DNA of 64,000 bases from an uncultured Ellagibacter sp. (GTDB taxonomy: Bacteria; Actinomycetota; Coriobacteriia; Coriobacteriales; Eggerthellaceae). Where the stretch lies: positions 1 to 64,000 of the forward strand of contig CAKUKU010000010.1 in assembly GCA_934663775.1 (NCBI GenBank), written 5' to 3'. The notes under the pieces were generated by a model, which saw only the letters and a list, made by a program, of their open reading frames with translations, was not told the DNA's origin and did no database searches. Both the position numbers and the translations under genes were made by a program. Of the stretch, positions 19,954 through 28,022 are shown piece by piece; the stretch's first letter is position 1; the number at the start of each line of letters is the position of its first letter.

Positions 19954-20247
19954 CTATTTGATGCGCGACTCCAGTTCGCCGATTTTCGTCTTCGCCTTGG
20001 AATAGTGCAGCGCGCCAATGCCGACGAAGCCGGCGGCCACGACGGCAATTGCGTAGGTTACGAAGCTTACCGCCGCCACCTCGGGATCAATGATGCCGTT
20101 CGCCACCAGAACCTGGCGGATGATCAAAAACAGCACGAACACGATGATGCCGCCCGCGGCCTGCATGAAACCGCGCGTCTTCTTCTGCTCAAGCTCGGCG
20201 ATTTCCTCGCGGGCCTTGCGTTCCTTGCGGCTCATCTTCTTCGCCAT
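19954..20247 (-). CDS. small two-helix membrane protein, unknown function
   Basis: 97 residues. A basic, coiled N-terminal part (residues 1-27, rich in K, R and E) is followed by two hydrophobic segments at about 29-48 and 57-80 and a short charged tail. The start at 20247 has AAGGAG 6 bases upstream; the longer frame to 20487 is not supported. Downstream of the SpoVA-like gene on the same strand, but separated by a terminator at 20513-20541, so probably transcribed on its own. No family recognised. Confidence 0.75.
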   Translation of the reverse strand: MAKKMSRKERKAREEIAELEQKKTRGFMQAAGGIIVFVLFLIIRQVLVANGIIDPEVAAVSFVTYAIAVVAAGFVGIGALHYSKAKTKIGELESRIK

Positions 20248-20592
20248 TTCCCACTCCTTACAGCGCCGGGGGCGGCGCGGATGCAATTCGAAAAACCAAC
20301 TCAGCTCAGTATAAGGCATGCGACCGCCAATCTCCCGCACGCCACCCCATTCATCCCGCGATGAGAAATGTCGTTTGCAAGACGACGCGCAGCTCGGCAC
20401 GGGCGCTCCCGTGCGCCGCAGGACTCCCGTACGCCATCTTCGCCGTCTGCGCCCCGCCCCCTTCGCTGCCCCCACCGAAAGCATCACGCGCTGCCAAGCG
20501 CCCCAAACAACAACGAGCCTCCCTGCTTGAGGGAGGCTCGTCAGAATCGCAGAGGTTGCTTGCTCGACCAGAAAGCGGCGCCGAGCGCCCGT
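20248..20592. other. gap between small membrane gene and SpoVA-like gene
   Basis: About 345 bases. It holds the terminator at 20513-20541 and presumably the promoter of the 97-residue membrane protein. No further gene is seen. Confidence 0.4.
20513..20541 (-). terminator. terminator after the SpoVA-like gene
   Basis: ACGAGCCTCCCT (20513-20524) pairs perfectly with AGGGAGGCTCGT (20530-20541), 12 bp with a 5-base loop, followed on the minus strand by TGTTGTTTGG. Confidence 0.8.
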
Positions 20593-21555
20593 CTACGCGG
20601 TGACCGACTCAGCCGTGCCCGCGGGAACACCGCTATCCTTGGCGGCGTCGTAGCCTTCGAGCTCTTCCTTGTCGACCTTCTTCACCATGGAGGCGTCGTA
20701 GCCGAGCTCCTTGAGCGAGTTCAGCGCCTTCTCGGCATGAACCTGCTCGATCGGCTTACGGCCGAACGTCCAGTTGTAGATGAAGAACGTGAACAGCGCG
20801 GTGATGGCGAGGCCGGCAACGGCGAGCAGGAACGAGCCCAGATGCACACCGGCGCCCGCGAGGTTGCCCGCCGCAAGCTCGATGCCCACGTTGTACATGT
20901 TGTAACCGCCGACCGTGATCATGACGGAGAAGCCCTCGCCGGAGAAGTTGGCGAGCGCGCCGGAGATTCCGAAGGGCGCGAAGATTGCGCCCAACATCCA
21001 TGCCGTGATCAGGATGTGGAGCGGAGTGACCTTCTTAGTGACCTTCTTCAGGCACACGAACAGGATCTGGAAGAGCGCGGCGAGCAGGCCGCCGACGAGG
21101 AACGCGTACACGAACAGCATGCCGCCTTCGGTCTTGGCGACGCCGAGGTTGTTGTTGAACCCGACCGTGCCGCAGATCCAGCCGATCGCGATGCAGATAG
21201 CGGCGAACAGCACGTTGAACCACACGACGAACCACACGCAGTTCCAGATGCATTTGCCCATCTTCTCGTTGTTCTTCGTCCAGGGACCCACAGCCTTCAT
21301 GCCGACTGCCATCGCGAAGCCGGAGAACGGAAGCAGCGCGCCGAACGTCGCCCATTCCTCAACGTACTGATAGCACGCAAGGCCGCCCAGGATGCAGCCG
21401 ATCACGCCCATGCTGATGAGCGTGGCGCCGCCCATGAAGAACGCCATCGGCGTGCCCACGAGCACGGTCTGCCAGAACGTGAGAATCGCCTGGGCGATGA
21501 GCGCGAAGGTGCCGCCCACCAGGAAGCTGTAGATAACTGTCTTGTATGGTTTCAT
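20593..21555 (-). CDS. tandem SpoVAC/SpoVAE-like membrane protein
   Basis: 320 residues, about eight hydrophobic segments. Two halves each resemble the SpoVAC/SpoVAE fold: FLVGGTFALIAQAI and GGLACYQYVEEWATFGALLPFSGF in the first, FLVGGLLAALFQ, TPLHILITAWMLGA and GALANFSGEGFSVMITVGG in the second. In Firmicutes SpoVA proteins form a dipicolinate/ion channel of spores; SpoVAC alone can act as a mechanosensitive channel. Here the organism looks non-sporulating and both domains are fused, so the role is unknown, perhaps an ion or small-anion channel. The soluble tail (about 50 residues) is charged. Start 21555 has AGGGG 6 bases upstream. The family link is from my own motif comparison, not a search. 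Confidence 0.65.
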   Translation of the reverse strand: MKPYKTVIYSFLVGGTFALIAQAILTFWQTVLVGTPMAFFMGGATLISMGVIGCILGGLACYQYVEEWATFGALLPFSGFAMAVGMKAVGPWTKNNEKMGKCIWNCVWFVVWFNVLFAAICIAIGWICGTVGFNNNLGVAKTEGGMLFVYAFLVGGLLAALFQILFVCLKKVTKKVTPLHILITAWMLGAIFAPFGISGALANFSGEGFSVMITVGGYNMYNVGIELAAGNLAGAGVHLGSFLLAVAGLAITALFTFFIYNWTFGRKPIEQVHAEKALNSLKELGYDASMVKKVDKEELEGYDAAKDSGVPAGTAESVTA

Positions 21556-21883
21556 GACCATCCCCTTCAACTATTCTATTGACTCCACATCGCGCGAATG
21601 CGCAAAAACAGACACGCTTTCCCTCAAAAGCGTGAACGTGCGCAGGATAATCTACCCGAAAGCGCGCAATCGACCTCAACCCGCAGGGTCGAATCGACGG
21701 GTTGACTTGGCGTGCGGCAGGTACAATCGGGTGGAATCAGACCGAATTCGCCAATCGGAGCGCAAAAGAGACGCCAGGGGCTTCCGGTAGCGGCCCGCCA
21801 GCAACGCTTGCGCCCGCAATCGTCCATCTTCCCAAAAGGCGGGAGTCGAGCTCATCCGAAGCGCGCCGCCCGGCCGCCTCGCG
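21556..21883. other. intergenic region upstream of molbindin copy A
   Basis: About 330 bases with no gene. It must hold the promoter of the SpoVA-like gene (minus) and perhaps of the molbindin transcript (plus), where TACAAT near 21721 is a -10 candidate with TTGACT only 14 bases upstream. Not part of the duplicated segment. Confidence 0.35.
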
Positions 21884-21973
21884 CCCTTTGAGACGAAACG
21901 AAGCGAAACGGGACGACGGCTGTGGAGGTCGCCCGGCGGCGCACCCGTCAGCGTCCATTCATGCGATTATGCA

Positions 21974-22032
21974 GGTGCCGCCGAACGAGAGGCGGCACCA
22001 CCACAGCAACGCGGAGCCGCAGGGTAGGCTCC
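21974..22032 (+). promoter_or_regulatory. structured 5' leader of molbindin copy A
   Basis: Two hairpins precede the ribosome site: GGTGCCGCC/GGCGGCACC (21974-21999) and GGAGCC/GGCTCC (22013-22032). In copy B both stems are kept while the second loop differs (GCAGGGTA versus ACATGGTA) and one pair becomes a G-U wobble. Conservation of pairing suggests a functional RNA element; a molybdenum-cofactor riboswitch is one possibility, not demonstrated. Confidence 0.5.
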
Positions 22033-22055
22033 TCGCCAAATGAAAGGATCGCATC

Positions 22056-22478
22056 ATGAAGATCAGCGCTCGCAACCAGATCAAGGGCACCGTCAAGACC
22101 GTCAAGGAGGGCGCCGTCAACGCCGTCGTCACCATCTGCCGCGGCAACCACAACCCGATCAAGGCCGACATCACCATGGAAGCAGTGAAGCAGCTCGGCC
22201 TCGAAGAGGGCAAGGAGTGCTACGCGGTGGTCAAGGCCACCAACGTCATGTTCGCAACCTCCAAGATCGAGGGCATCTCCGCCCGCAACCAGATCGAGGG
22301 CACGGTCGTGAAGGTCCAGGAAGGCGCCGTGAACGGCCATGTGACCATCGAGGACGAGGAGGGCGCGCGCATCTCCGGCTCCATCACCAACGAGTCCATC
22401 GAGTCCCTCGGCCTGAAGGAAGGCGGCAAGGCTGTCGCCATCATCAAGGCGACCGACGTCATGGTCGCCGTCGACTAA
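22056..22478 (+). CDS. tandem Mop-domain molybdate-binding protein (molbindin), copy A
   Basis: 140 residues made of two Mop domains of about 70 residues, each starting ISARNQI(K/E)GTV and ending near IKATDVM or VKATNVM. Such cytoplasmic molbindins assemble into rings that bind molybdate or tungstate and buffer it for cofactor synthesis. ATG at 22056 with AAGGA upstream. The second copy at 30674-31096 differs at only two residues that I can see (Asn/Ser in the first domain and Ala/Val in the second). ModD and an HTH-PBP regulator lie between the copies, supporting a molybdenum role. Followed by a good terminator. Confidence 0.9.
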   Translation: MKISARNQIKGTVKTVKEGAVNAVVTICRGNHNPIKADITMEAVKQLGLEEGKECYAVVKATNVMFATSKIEGISARNQIEGTVVKVQEGAVNGHVTIEDEEGARISGSITNESIESLGLKEGGKAVAIIKATDVMVAVD

Positions 22479-22495
22479 CCTCGACGCCTTGGGCG

Positions 22496-22531
22496 AGGCC
22501 GGCAGATTTAGGCTGGCCTCGACTCGTTTTA
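22496..22531 (+). terminator. terminator after molbindin copy A
   Basis: GAGGCCGGC (22496-22504) pairs with GCTGGCCTC (22513-22521, one wobble) and is followed by GACTCGTTTT on the plus strand. It lies outside the duplicated segment. Confidence 0.75.
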
Positions 22532-22645
22532 CCCGGTCAGCGACTTATACGACACGATTGACGAGCTCATGAGCAGCACGCACTACGCCTACCCAGATCA
22601 TGGGCAACGCGTATTGCAGCGTTGATCAACAGAGCTTCGACCGAG

Positions 22646-22682
22646 AACCGCCCCATCGCTATCAAACCGCAATGGGGCGGTT
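22646..22682. terminator. second hairpin, direction uncertain
   Basis: AACCGCCCCAT (22646-22656) and ATGGGGCGGTT (22672-22682) form a perfect 11-bp stem; TTTGTCGTTT follows on the plus strand. No obvious gene ends just before it, so it may be a backup terminator or the end of a short unrecognised transcript. Confidence 0.45.
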
Positions 22683-22870
22683 TGTCGTTTCGGGGACAAC
22701 TCGGTTTTTGCGCTACGACAGACGTCCATGGAAAGCAACACCTGCGATGATCCCGTTTTCACTCAAGGCGGCGCACGGCGCCAACCTTCGGCGCACCGCC
22801 TTCCAGAAAGCTCTTTTCAGGGAGAAGCGTGTGCGACGCGCGCCTAACGCGCATCAATCGAAAAAAGAAC

Positions 22871-22895
22871 GGGGGCGGCATCGTTTGCCGCCCCC
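22871..22895 (-). terminator. terminator after the EF-G-like gene
   Basis: GGGGGCGGCA and TGCCGCCCCC form a 10-bp GC stem with a 5-base loop; on the minus strand it is followed by GTTCTTTTTT. A textbook intrinsic terminator 26 bases past the stop. Confidence 0.9.
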
Positions 22896-22921
22896 GTCGC
22901 GTCACTTGACTTCCTTGCCAA

Positions 22922-24994
22922 CTAATTCCCGGCGGCCCTTGCTTCCTTGTAGGCTTCCACCAGTTTCTTGGTCACGTCGGCAGGCGCCTGCTCGTAGCCG
23001 TTGAGCTGAATGCTGTACGAGCCCGAGCCGCGCGTGATCGAGCGCAAGTCCTTCGTGTACTTCACAACCTCGGCGTAGGGCACGCGCACGATGATCACGG
23101 TCTCGCCCTCGTCGTTGGAGTCGGTGCCGACGATGCGGCCGCGGCGCGTGGAGATGTCGCCCATGACCGGACCCGCATAGTCCTCGCCCACCGTGATTTC
23201 CATGTCTGCCATCGGCTCGAGCAGCACGGGATCGGCCTGGTCACACGCGGCGCGGAAACCAATGCGCGCGGCGGTCTTGAACGCCATCTCGTTGGAGTCG
23301 ACGGAATGGTAGCTGCCGTCGAACACGGCGACCTTGATATCGACCATCGGGTAACCGGCGAGCACGCCTTCCTTCATGGTCTCCTGCACGCCCTTGTCGA
23401 CCGCGGGAATAAGGCCGCCGGGGATAGCGCCGCCCTTGATCTCGTCGACGAACTCGTAGCCCGCCCCCGGGTTCGGGGAGATGCGCAGCCAGCAGTCGCC
23501 GAACTGCCCAGCGCCACCCGTCTGCTTCTTGTGACGGCCCTCCGCCTCGGCGGTCTTGCGGATGGTCTCGCGATACGGGATGCGCACCGGCACGAGGCGA
23601 ACATCGACGCCCGTCTGCTCCTTGCAGCGGGAAACGAGCATGTCGACCTGCGTGTCGCCCATCGCAGTAAGCACGGTCTGGTGCGTTTCCTCGTTGCGTT
23701 GGATATGGATCGACGGGTCGTTTTCCGCCGCGCGGGCAAGAAACGTCCCGAGCTTGTCCTCTTCCTTCTTGTTGACGGCCTCGATCGCGACCGGGTACTG
23801 CGGCACCGGCAGCGGCAGCGGATCGACGGCAATCTCGCCGGTAAGGGAAATCGTGTCGCCCGTGCGCGTCTCGGCGAGCTTCGGCACAACGATGATGTCG
23901 CCCGCCTTCGCGCTCTTCACGTCGGTGGCTTCCTTGCCCATCATGACGTAGAGATGGCCCAGGCGCTCTTTCTTGCCCGTGCGCGCGTTGATGAGCTCCA
24001 TGCCGGGCTCGAGCACGCCGGAGAGCACCTTGAGGAAGCTCAAGCGACCCACGAACGGGTCGGAGAGCGTCTTGAAGGCGAAGGCCGCGGGGCGGTTCGT
24101 CTCGTCGATGGGGATGGAGGTGCCGTCTGCCATCTGGAAGCGACCGTGGCTTCTCGGGTGCGGGAAGTAGGTGCAGATGTCTTCCATAAGCCCCTGAATA
24201 CCCTGTTTGATGATGGTGGAGCCCACGAACACGGGGATGAACAGCTCCTGTGCGATGGCCTTGTCGAGCAGCGACTCGAGCTCGTCCTGCGTGAGCTGCT
24301 CCTCGCCTTCGAGATACTTCATCATGAGCTCGTCGTCAGCCTCGGCCACAAGGTCGCACAGCTTGTCGCGGGCCGCCTGCGCGGCGTCGGCGAACTCGGC
24401 GGGAATGGGCTCGACGCGCTCGGAGTCGTCGCCCTCGCCGAAGTAGCGGGCTTCCATGCGGATGATGTCGATGACGCCCTTGAAGTCAGCGTCTTGCCCG
24501 ATGGGGATGGTGACCGGGCCCAGACGCGAGCCGAAACGCGCGTGGAGCGTGGCCATGGCCACGTCGAAGTCGGCGTGCTCGCGGTCGATGTGGTTGATGA
24601 ACACGGCTCGTGAAAGGCGCATTCCCTCGGCCTCGCGCCACAGCTTGGTGGTCATGACCTGTGGGCCCGCAACGGCGTCGACCACGAACAGCGCCATTTC
24701 AGCAGCCTGCATGGTGGACAGCGTGTCGCAGATGAAGTCGGGATGGCCCGAAGTGTCGAGCACGTTGATCTTGTAATCTTTGTACGGGATGGGGGCGATC
24801 GAGGTGCCGATCGTGAACTTGCGCTTGATTTCCTCGGCGTCGTAGTCGAGATAGGACTTGCCGTCGTGCGTCGTACCCATGCGCGGGGTCTTGCCGGAGA
24901 CGTAGAGCATCGCCTCAGCGAGCGAAGTCTTCCCCGCGCCGTCTTGACCCACCAGGACGACATTGCGCACGTGCTCAGTGGCAGGAGCTGCCAT
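22922..24994 (-). CDS. elongation factor G-like GTPase
   Basis: 690 residues with the full EF-G domain order. G1 is GQDGAGKT (16-23), G3 is DTSGH (80-84, Ser instead of the usual Pro), and the base-recognition motif reads NHID (134-137) rather than NKxD. The C-terminal part has the domain IV/V blocks (GAGQFGD, GPVMGDISTRRGRI). It is not next to rpsL/rpsG/tuf, so this is the second, EF-G-like paralogue found in actinobacteria, whose function is not well defined; a canonical fusA is expected elsewhere. ATG at 24994 is taken as start because family similarity begins there and AAAGGTTGG lies upstream. Confidence 0.88.
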   Translation of the reverse strand: MAAPATEHVRNVVLVGQDGAGKTSLAEAMLYVSGKTPRMGTTHDGKSYLDYDAEEIKRKFTIGTSIAPIPYKDYKINVLDTSGHPDFICDTLSTMQAAEMALFVVDAVAGPQVMTTKLWREAEGMRLSRAVFINHIDREHADFDVAMATLHARFGSRLGPVTIPIGQDADFKGVIDIIRMEARYFGEGDDSERVEPIPAEFADAAQAARDKLCDLVAEADDELMMKYLEGEEQLTQDELESLLDKAIAQELFIPVFVGSTIIKQGIQGLMEDICTYFPHPRSHGRFQMADGTSIPIDETNRPAAFAFKTLSDPFVGRLSFLKVLSGVLEPGMELINARTGKKERLGHLYVMMGKEATDVKSAKAGDIIVVPKLAETRTGDTISLTGEIAVDPLPLPVPQYPVAIEAVNKKEEDKLGTFLARAAENDPSIHIQRNEETHQTVLTAMGDTQVDMLVSRCKEQTGVDVRLVPVRIPYRETIRKTAEAEGRHKKQTGGAGQFGDCWLRISPNPGAGYEFVDEIKGGAIPGGLIPAVDKGVQETMKEGVLAGYPMVDIKVAVFDGSYHSVDSNEMAFKTAARIGFRAACDQADPVLLEPMADMEITVGEDYAGPVMGDISTRRGRIVGTDSNDEGETVIIVRVPYAEVVKYTKDLRSITRGSGSYSIQLNGYEQAPADVTKKLVEAYKEARAAGN

Positions 24995-25326
24995 TTTGAC
25001 CACCAACCTTTCGTTGCGTGGCCGCGCCCGAAAGAGCATCTTTGAGGCACAACCACTTTTAGTCTTGCACACACAAAGAACCGCTTGGTCAAGCCGACTT
25101 CGGCTTGCGTTGCCCCTAAGTTTAGCGTACTTTCGACCGCTCGCCCCAAGATTTGCACCGCCGCGTGACGCTCGCTTGCATTTTATGCGTGAATGCGCGC
25201 TACACGCCCCCGCGCGTTGCCACGGGAAGCTGGGCGGCGACCGCCTGCACGTCAATCAGGTGGCACCTCGCGCATTTCGTTTTGATAAAATTGCAAATGG
25301 CAATGAGAAAACGAAAGTGAGAAGCC
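24995..25326. other. divergent region between EF-G-like gene and Ntn hydrolase
   Basis: About 330 bases, no gene seen. It holds a perfect hairpin CAAGCCG-ACTT-CGGCTTG (25090-25107), positioned in what may be the EF-G-like leader, and a GATAAAAT box near 25284-25291 that could be the -10 for the Ntn hydrolase gene. Confidence 0.4.
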
Positions 25327-26451
25327 ATGGGAAAAGCGCGTTACATCGCAGGGGGCGTCGCAGCCCTTGCCGCTGCAGGAACGGTCGCCGCCGGCATCGC
25401 ATACGGCCCGCAGATTTCCACCGCCGCGTCGGTTTCGCGCGTGTCGTCTTACAGGGGCAGCTACAACCTCTACGAGATGACGGTCGGCTACGACTACGAT
25501 TTGGATAAGATCCTCGAAGCCAACCTCCACGACGACCAGGCCTATGTCGACGCCGTGCTCGCGCAGGTTTTGCCCGGAGTGCCCCTGAAGGTGAAGGCAC
25601 CGGAGTTCGCCTGCAGCGCTTTCCGCGCGCAGCTTACAAACGGTGAAGTCGTTATGGGGCGCAACTATGATTTCAAAATCGACACATCCGCCCTGCTCGT
25701 GCGCAACAACCCGAAAAACGGCTACGCATCCATCGGTTTTTCGGCGTTGAGCAACTTGAAGGCCAACGACGCCGACGGCAGCTTGAAGAGCCGCCTCGCC
25801 GCGCTGCTCGGGCCCTTCGCCCCGCTCGACGGTGTGAACGAGAGAGGCGTGTCGATCGCAGTGCTCACGCTCGACTCCCCCGCAACCGACCAGCGAACGG
25901 GCAAGCCCGCCGTGAACACCTCGCTCGCCATCCGTCTCGTACTCGACCGCGCGGCCACCACGCAAGAAGCCGTCGACCTGCTTAAACGCTACGATATGCA
26001 TGCCATGGCCGGGCGCGACTATCACTTCTTCGTAAGCGACGCCACAGGCGATTCTCGCGTGGTGGAATACGACCCTAAGATCGATGACCGCCGTCTTGTC
26101 GTCACGCCCGTGCGCGAGGTCACCAATTACTATGCGCTTTACGCCGACGAGGTTTCGCCCAACCGGAAGAACGGCGAGCTGGGGCACGGCAAAGAGCGAG
26201 CCTGCGCCATCGCCGCCGTGCTCGATGCGAATGAAGGCTCCATGACCTGCGACGTTGCCTGGCAAGCACTTCGCGCGGCCGCGCAAGAGCCCAACCCCGA
26301 GGACATCACGAGCAACACGCAATGGTCGGTCGTGTTCAACAACACCGACCTCACCGCCGAGGTTTGCCTGAGACGGAATTGGGACGACAAGTTCGAATTC
26401 GCTATCGGTGACATCCCCGAGCGGCGCGGCTTGCATCGCAGCCGTGATTGA
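25327..26451 (+). CDS. linear-amide C-N hydrolase (choloylglycine hydrolase / penicillin V acylase family), membrane-anchored or secreted
   Basis: 374 residues. N-terminal signal or anchor (residues 5-27, Ala/Gly-rich), then a linker and an Ntn-hydrolase fold. The candidate nucleophile is Cys96 in FACSAF, followed by Arg112 and Asp115 in GRNYDF and an Asn in VTNYY, matching the catalytic set of bile-salt hydrolases and penicillin V acylases. In this family Cys must become the N-terminus, so cleavage between Ala95 and Cys96 is expected, removing the whole leader. The substrate (bile salts, N-acyl amino acids or N-acyl homoserine lactones) cannot be told. The start at 25327 lacks a strong ribosome site (GAGAAGCC upstream). 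It stands alone, divergent from the EF-G-like gene. Confidence 0.8.
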   Translation: MGKARYIAGGVAALAAAGTVAAGIAYGPQISTAASVSRVSSYRGSYNLYEMTVGYDYDLDKILEANLHDDQAYVDAVLAQVLPGVPLKVKAPEFACSAFRAQLTNGEVVMGRNYDFKIDTSALLVRNNPKNGYASIGFSALSNLKANDADGSLKSRLAALLGPFAPLDGVNERGVSIAVLTLDSPATDQRTGKPAVNTSLAIRLVLDRAATTQEAVDLLKRYDMHAMAGRDYHFFVSDATGDSRVVEYDPKIDDRRLVVTPVREVTNYYALYADEVSPNRKNGELGHGKERACAIAAVLDANEGSMTCDVAWQALRAAAQEPNPEDITSNTQWSVVFNNTDLTAEVCLRRNWDDKFEFAIGDIPERRGLHRSRD

Positions 26452-26793
26452 AGAATCGGCAAAATGCCGCGTCTGACTTGTCCCCACAGCCGCCTAGAAG
26501 CGATGGCGGGGATTCCAAACCGCAAGATCCTCGATCACGCACGCGCGACCAAGAGCGTCGAACAAGTACATCACCTGGTTCGCCGACAGCCGCGATTCCG
26601 TGCGCACGCTGGGCGCAAGCTACATGCAGGCGCCGGGGCTGAAGTACTGCATCTGGTATTGGACCATCGCGCTCAAACCGCTCGACGGAGGTAAACGCTG
26701 AGGAGGTCTTCTCCGCTAGATAGCCATAGCGCTTCTGAGCGAGCAGCGGCAGGTGGGAATGGCCACTGCTCGGCCCGCGCGTCGCGTTATACG
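26452..26793. other. gap holding only a decayed gene remnant
   Basis: About 340 bases between the Ntn hydrolase and modD. The only protein-like content is the frameshifted remnant at 26460-26701; the rest is plain sequence. No terminator with a good T-run was found for either flanking gene. Confidence 0.4.
26460..26701 (+). pseudogene. frameshifted C-terminal remnant of an unknown protein
   Basis: Frame one reads AGIPNRKILDHARATKSVEQ from about 26509; another frame from about 26564 reads YITWFADSRDSVRTLGASYM and continues to IALKPLDGGKR with a TGA stop at 26701. The two pieces look like one protein split by a frameshift near 26565. No start, no ribosome site, and the upstream part is missing. 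I do not recognise the family. Confidence 0.45.
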
Positions 26794-27639
26794 CTATGCG
26801 CGCTTCATGCGGACGCTCATGTCGATGGGCTTGGCGGTGAAGGGCGCTGTCGTGGCCAGGCCGTCGACGCCCGTCGCGGCGTAGGCCGCGGCGTTCTGCA
26901 GGTTGATACCTCCCGCCGCGATGAGCGTGAGATGCGGGTCGATCGCACGCAGCTCGGGCACAAGCGCGGCCAAATCGCTCGCGGGCAGCTTGTCGAGCTG
27001 GAGGCCGTCAACGCCCGCTTCCGCGAGACGACGCACCTCGTCAGGACCCGCCTCCACGAAGAGTTTCTTCTCCACGCAGCGGCCACGGAGGGAGGGAAGC
27101 GCCTCCAAAAACGCCTCAAAGCCGCCCATGAAGGTGATGTGGTGGGCGAACACGAGCACAGTCTCGGACGCGCCCAAACGATGCGGGAAAGCGCCGCCGC
27201 AGGTAGCCGCCTTCGTGAGCAGGTCTTTCACCCCCGGCATGCTCTTGCGCGTGGTGAGCACCTCGCATGCGGGATTCGCGCTATGCGCCGCGTCCACGAT
27301 CGCACGCGTCTTGGTCGCCACGCCCGACAGATGATCGCACAGGTTGAGCGACACCTTCCACGCCATATGCAGCGCCGCCGCCGGGCCCTCCGCGCGAAGG
27401 AAAGGCTCCCCTGCGGCGAGGTGCTCACCCGAACGGCGCGACCAGGTAACGTGCGCGCCCGTCTTCCCGAGCACGCGGGCGGCCTCCTCCACGCCGGCAA
27501 GCACACAGTCTTCGCGCGTGAAGTACTCGATTTCCCCCAGCTCATCGCCGACTCCGAGCACCTCGGTCGTAAGGTCGATATAGGGCATGTCCTCTAGAAT
27601 GAACTGGTCGATGCGGCCATCGGGAATAAACACGTTCAT
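26794..27639 (-). CDS. modD: ModD-like protein (quinolinate phosphoribosyltransferase family)
   Basis: 281 residues, related to NadC but with the ModD style: starts MNVFIPDGRIDQFILEDMPY, with LTTRKSMPGVKDL replacing the NadC LDTRKTxPG motif, KKLFVEAGPDE, and a C-terminal LIAAGGINLQNAAAYAATGVDG barrel end. ModD genes are found in molybdate transport clusters; the biochemical role is unclear. The ATG at 27639 follows AAAGGATCCTC. Nearby molbindin copies and the HTH-PBP regulator agree with a molybdenum link, though no modABC is in the window. A NadC role is a less likely alternative, as nadA/nadB are absent here. Confidence 0.82.
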   Translation of the reverse strand: MNVFIPDGRIDQFILEDMPYIDLTTEVLGVGDELGEIEYFTREDCVLAGVEEAARVLGKTGAHVTWSRRSGEHLAAGEPFLRAEGPAAALHMAWKVSLNLCDHLSGVATKTRAIVDAAHSANPACEVLTTRKSMPGVKDLLTKAATCGGAFPHRLGASETVLVFAHHITFMGGFEAFLEALPSLRGRCVEKKLFVEAGPDEVRRLAEAGVDGLQLDKLPASDLAALVPELRAIDPHLTLIAAGGINLQNAAAYAATGVDGLATTAPFTAKPIDMSVRMKRA

Positions 27640-28022
27640 GAGGATCCTTTCCATTTGCCGTTGCGGCGCGCTGGCCGCAACCCATTGATTCGGCTGTCCC
27701 GCTAATCGAAGCGAGACAGAAAAAGCAGGACGAATCACCCGATGTCCCGCGCCTTTGGTTCGACTCCAAGCCTAGGCTTCGGCGCACGCGCCTTCAACCT
27801 AGTATTTCGATGGGAATTATCCTGAAAGCACCATAATCTTAAAAACTCGCACGACCTTGCTTGCAAACGTCGCCATTTCCCAAAATAAGACTAAAATTGT
27901 GTCTTGCGGGCATCGCCTGGCCTCTGTCCCACCGCACCCTTCCCCAGCAGCCCGCATGCAAAAACAACAGGAGCGCCCTTCTCGCGATGAGAGGGGCGCT
28001 CCTGCCTTGCGAGCCGTCTGCC
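27640..28022 (-). promoter_or_regulatory. structured leader upstream of modD
   Basis: No gene fits in this 380-base gap. On the minus strand a nested stem lies at 27772-27802 (CTAGG...GGCG/CGCC...CCTAG), then a second fold in which GATTCG and CGAATC close a long arm near 27680-27740. This could be a riboswitch-like leader; I could not match it to a known class. The adjoining part (27968-28004) is the terminator of the next gene. Confidence 0.4.
27968..28004 (-). terminator. terminator after the amidohydrolase gene
   Basis: CAGGAGCGCCC (27968-27978) pairs with GGGCGCTCCTG (27994-28004); on the minus strand it is followed by TTGTTTTTGC. Strong intrinsic terminator 18 bases past the stop. Confidence 0.88.

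Larger units (their letters stand above)
21884..22478 (+). repeat. copy A of a 595-bp inverted duplication (leader plus molbindin gene)
   Basis: From CCCTTTGAGACGAAACG to the stop codon, this segment is repeated in opposite orientation at 30674-31268, by eye about 97% identical in the coding part and slightly less in the leader. Similarity stops right at the stop codon on one side and at CCCTTTG on the other. The two arms are 8.2 kb apart. Confidence 0.9.
22479..22921. other. gap holding three terminator-like hairpins
   Basis: About 440 bases between the molbindin gene and the EF-G-like gene. It holds the hairpins at 22496-22531, 22646-22682 and 22871-22895. The short frames between them have no ribosome site or recognisable product. 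Confidence 0.4.

Noticed and set aside
22600..23004. 134-codon plus-strand frame after molbindin copy A
   Set aside because: Runs through two terminators and into the antisense of the EF-G-like gene.
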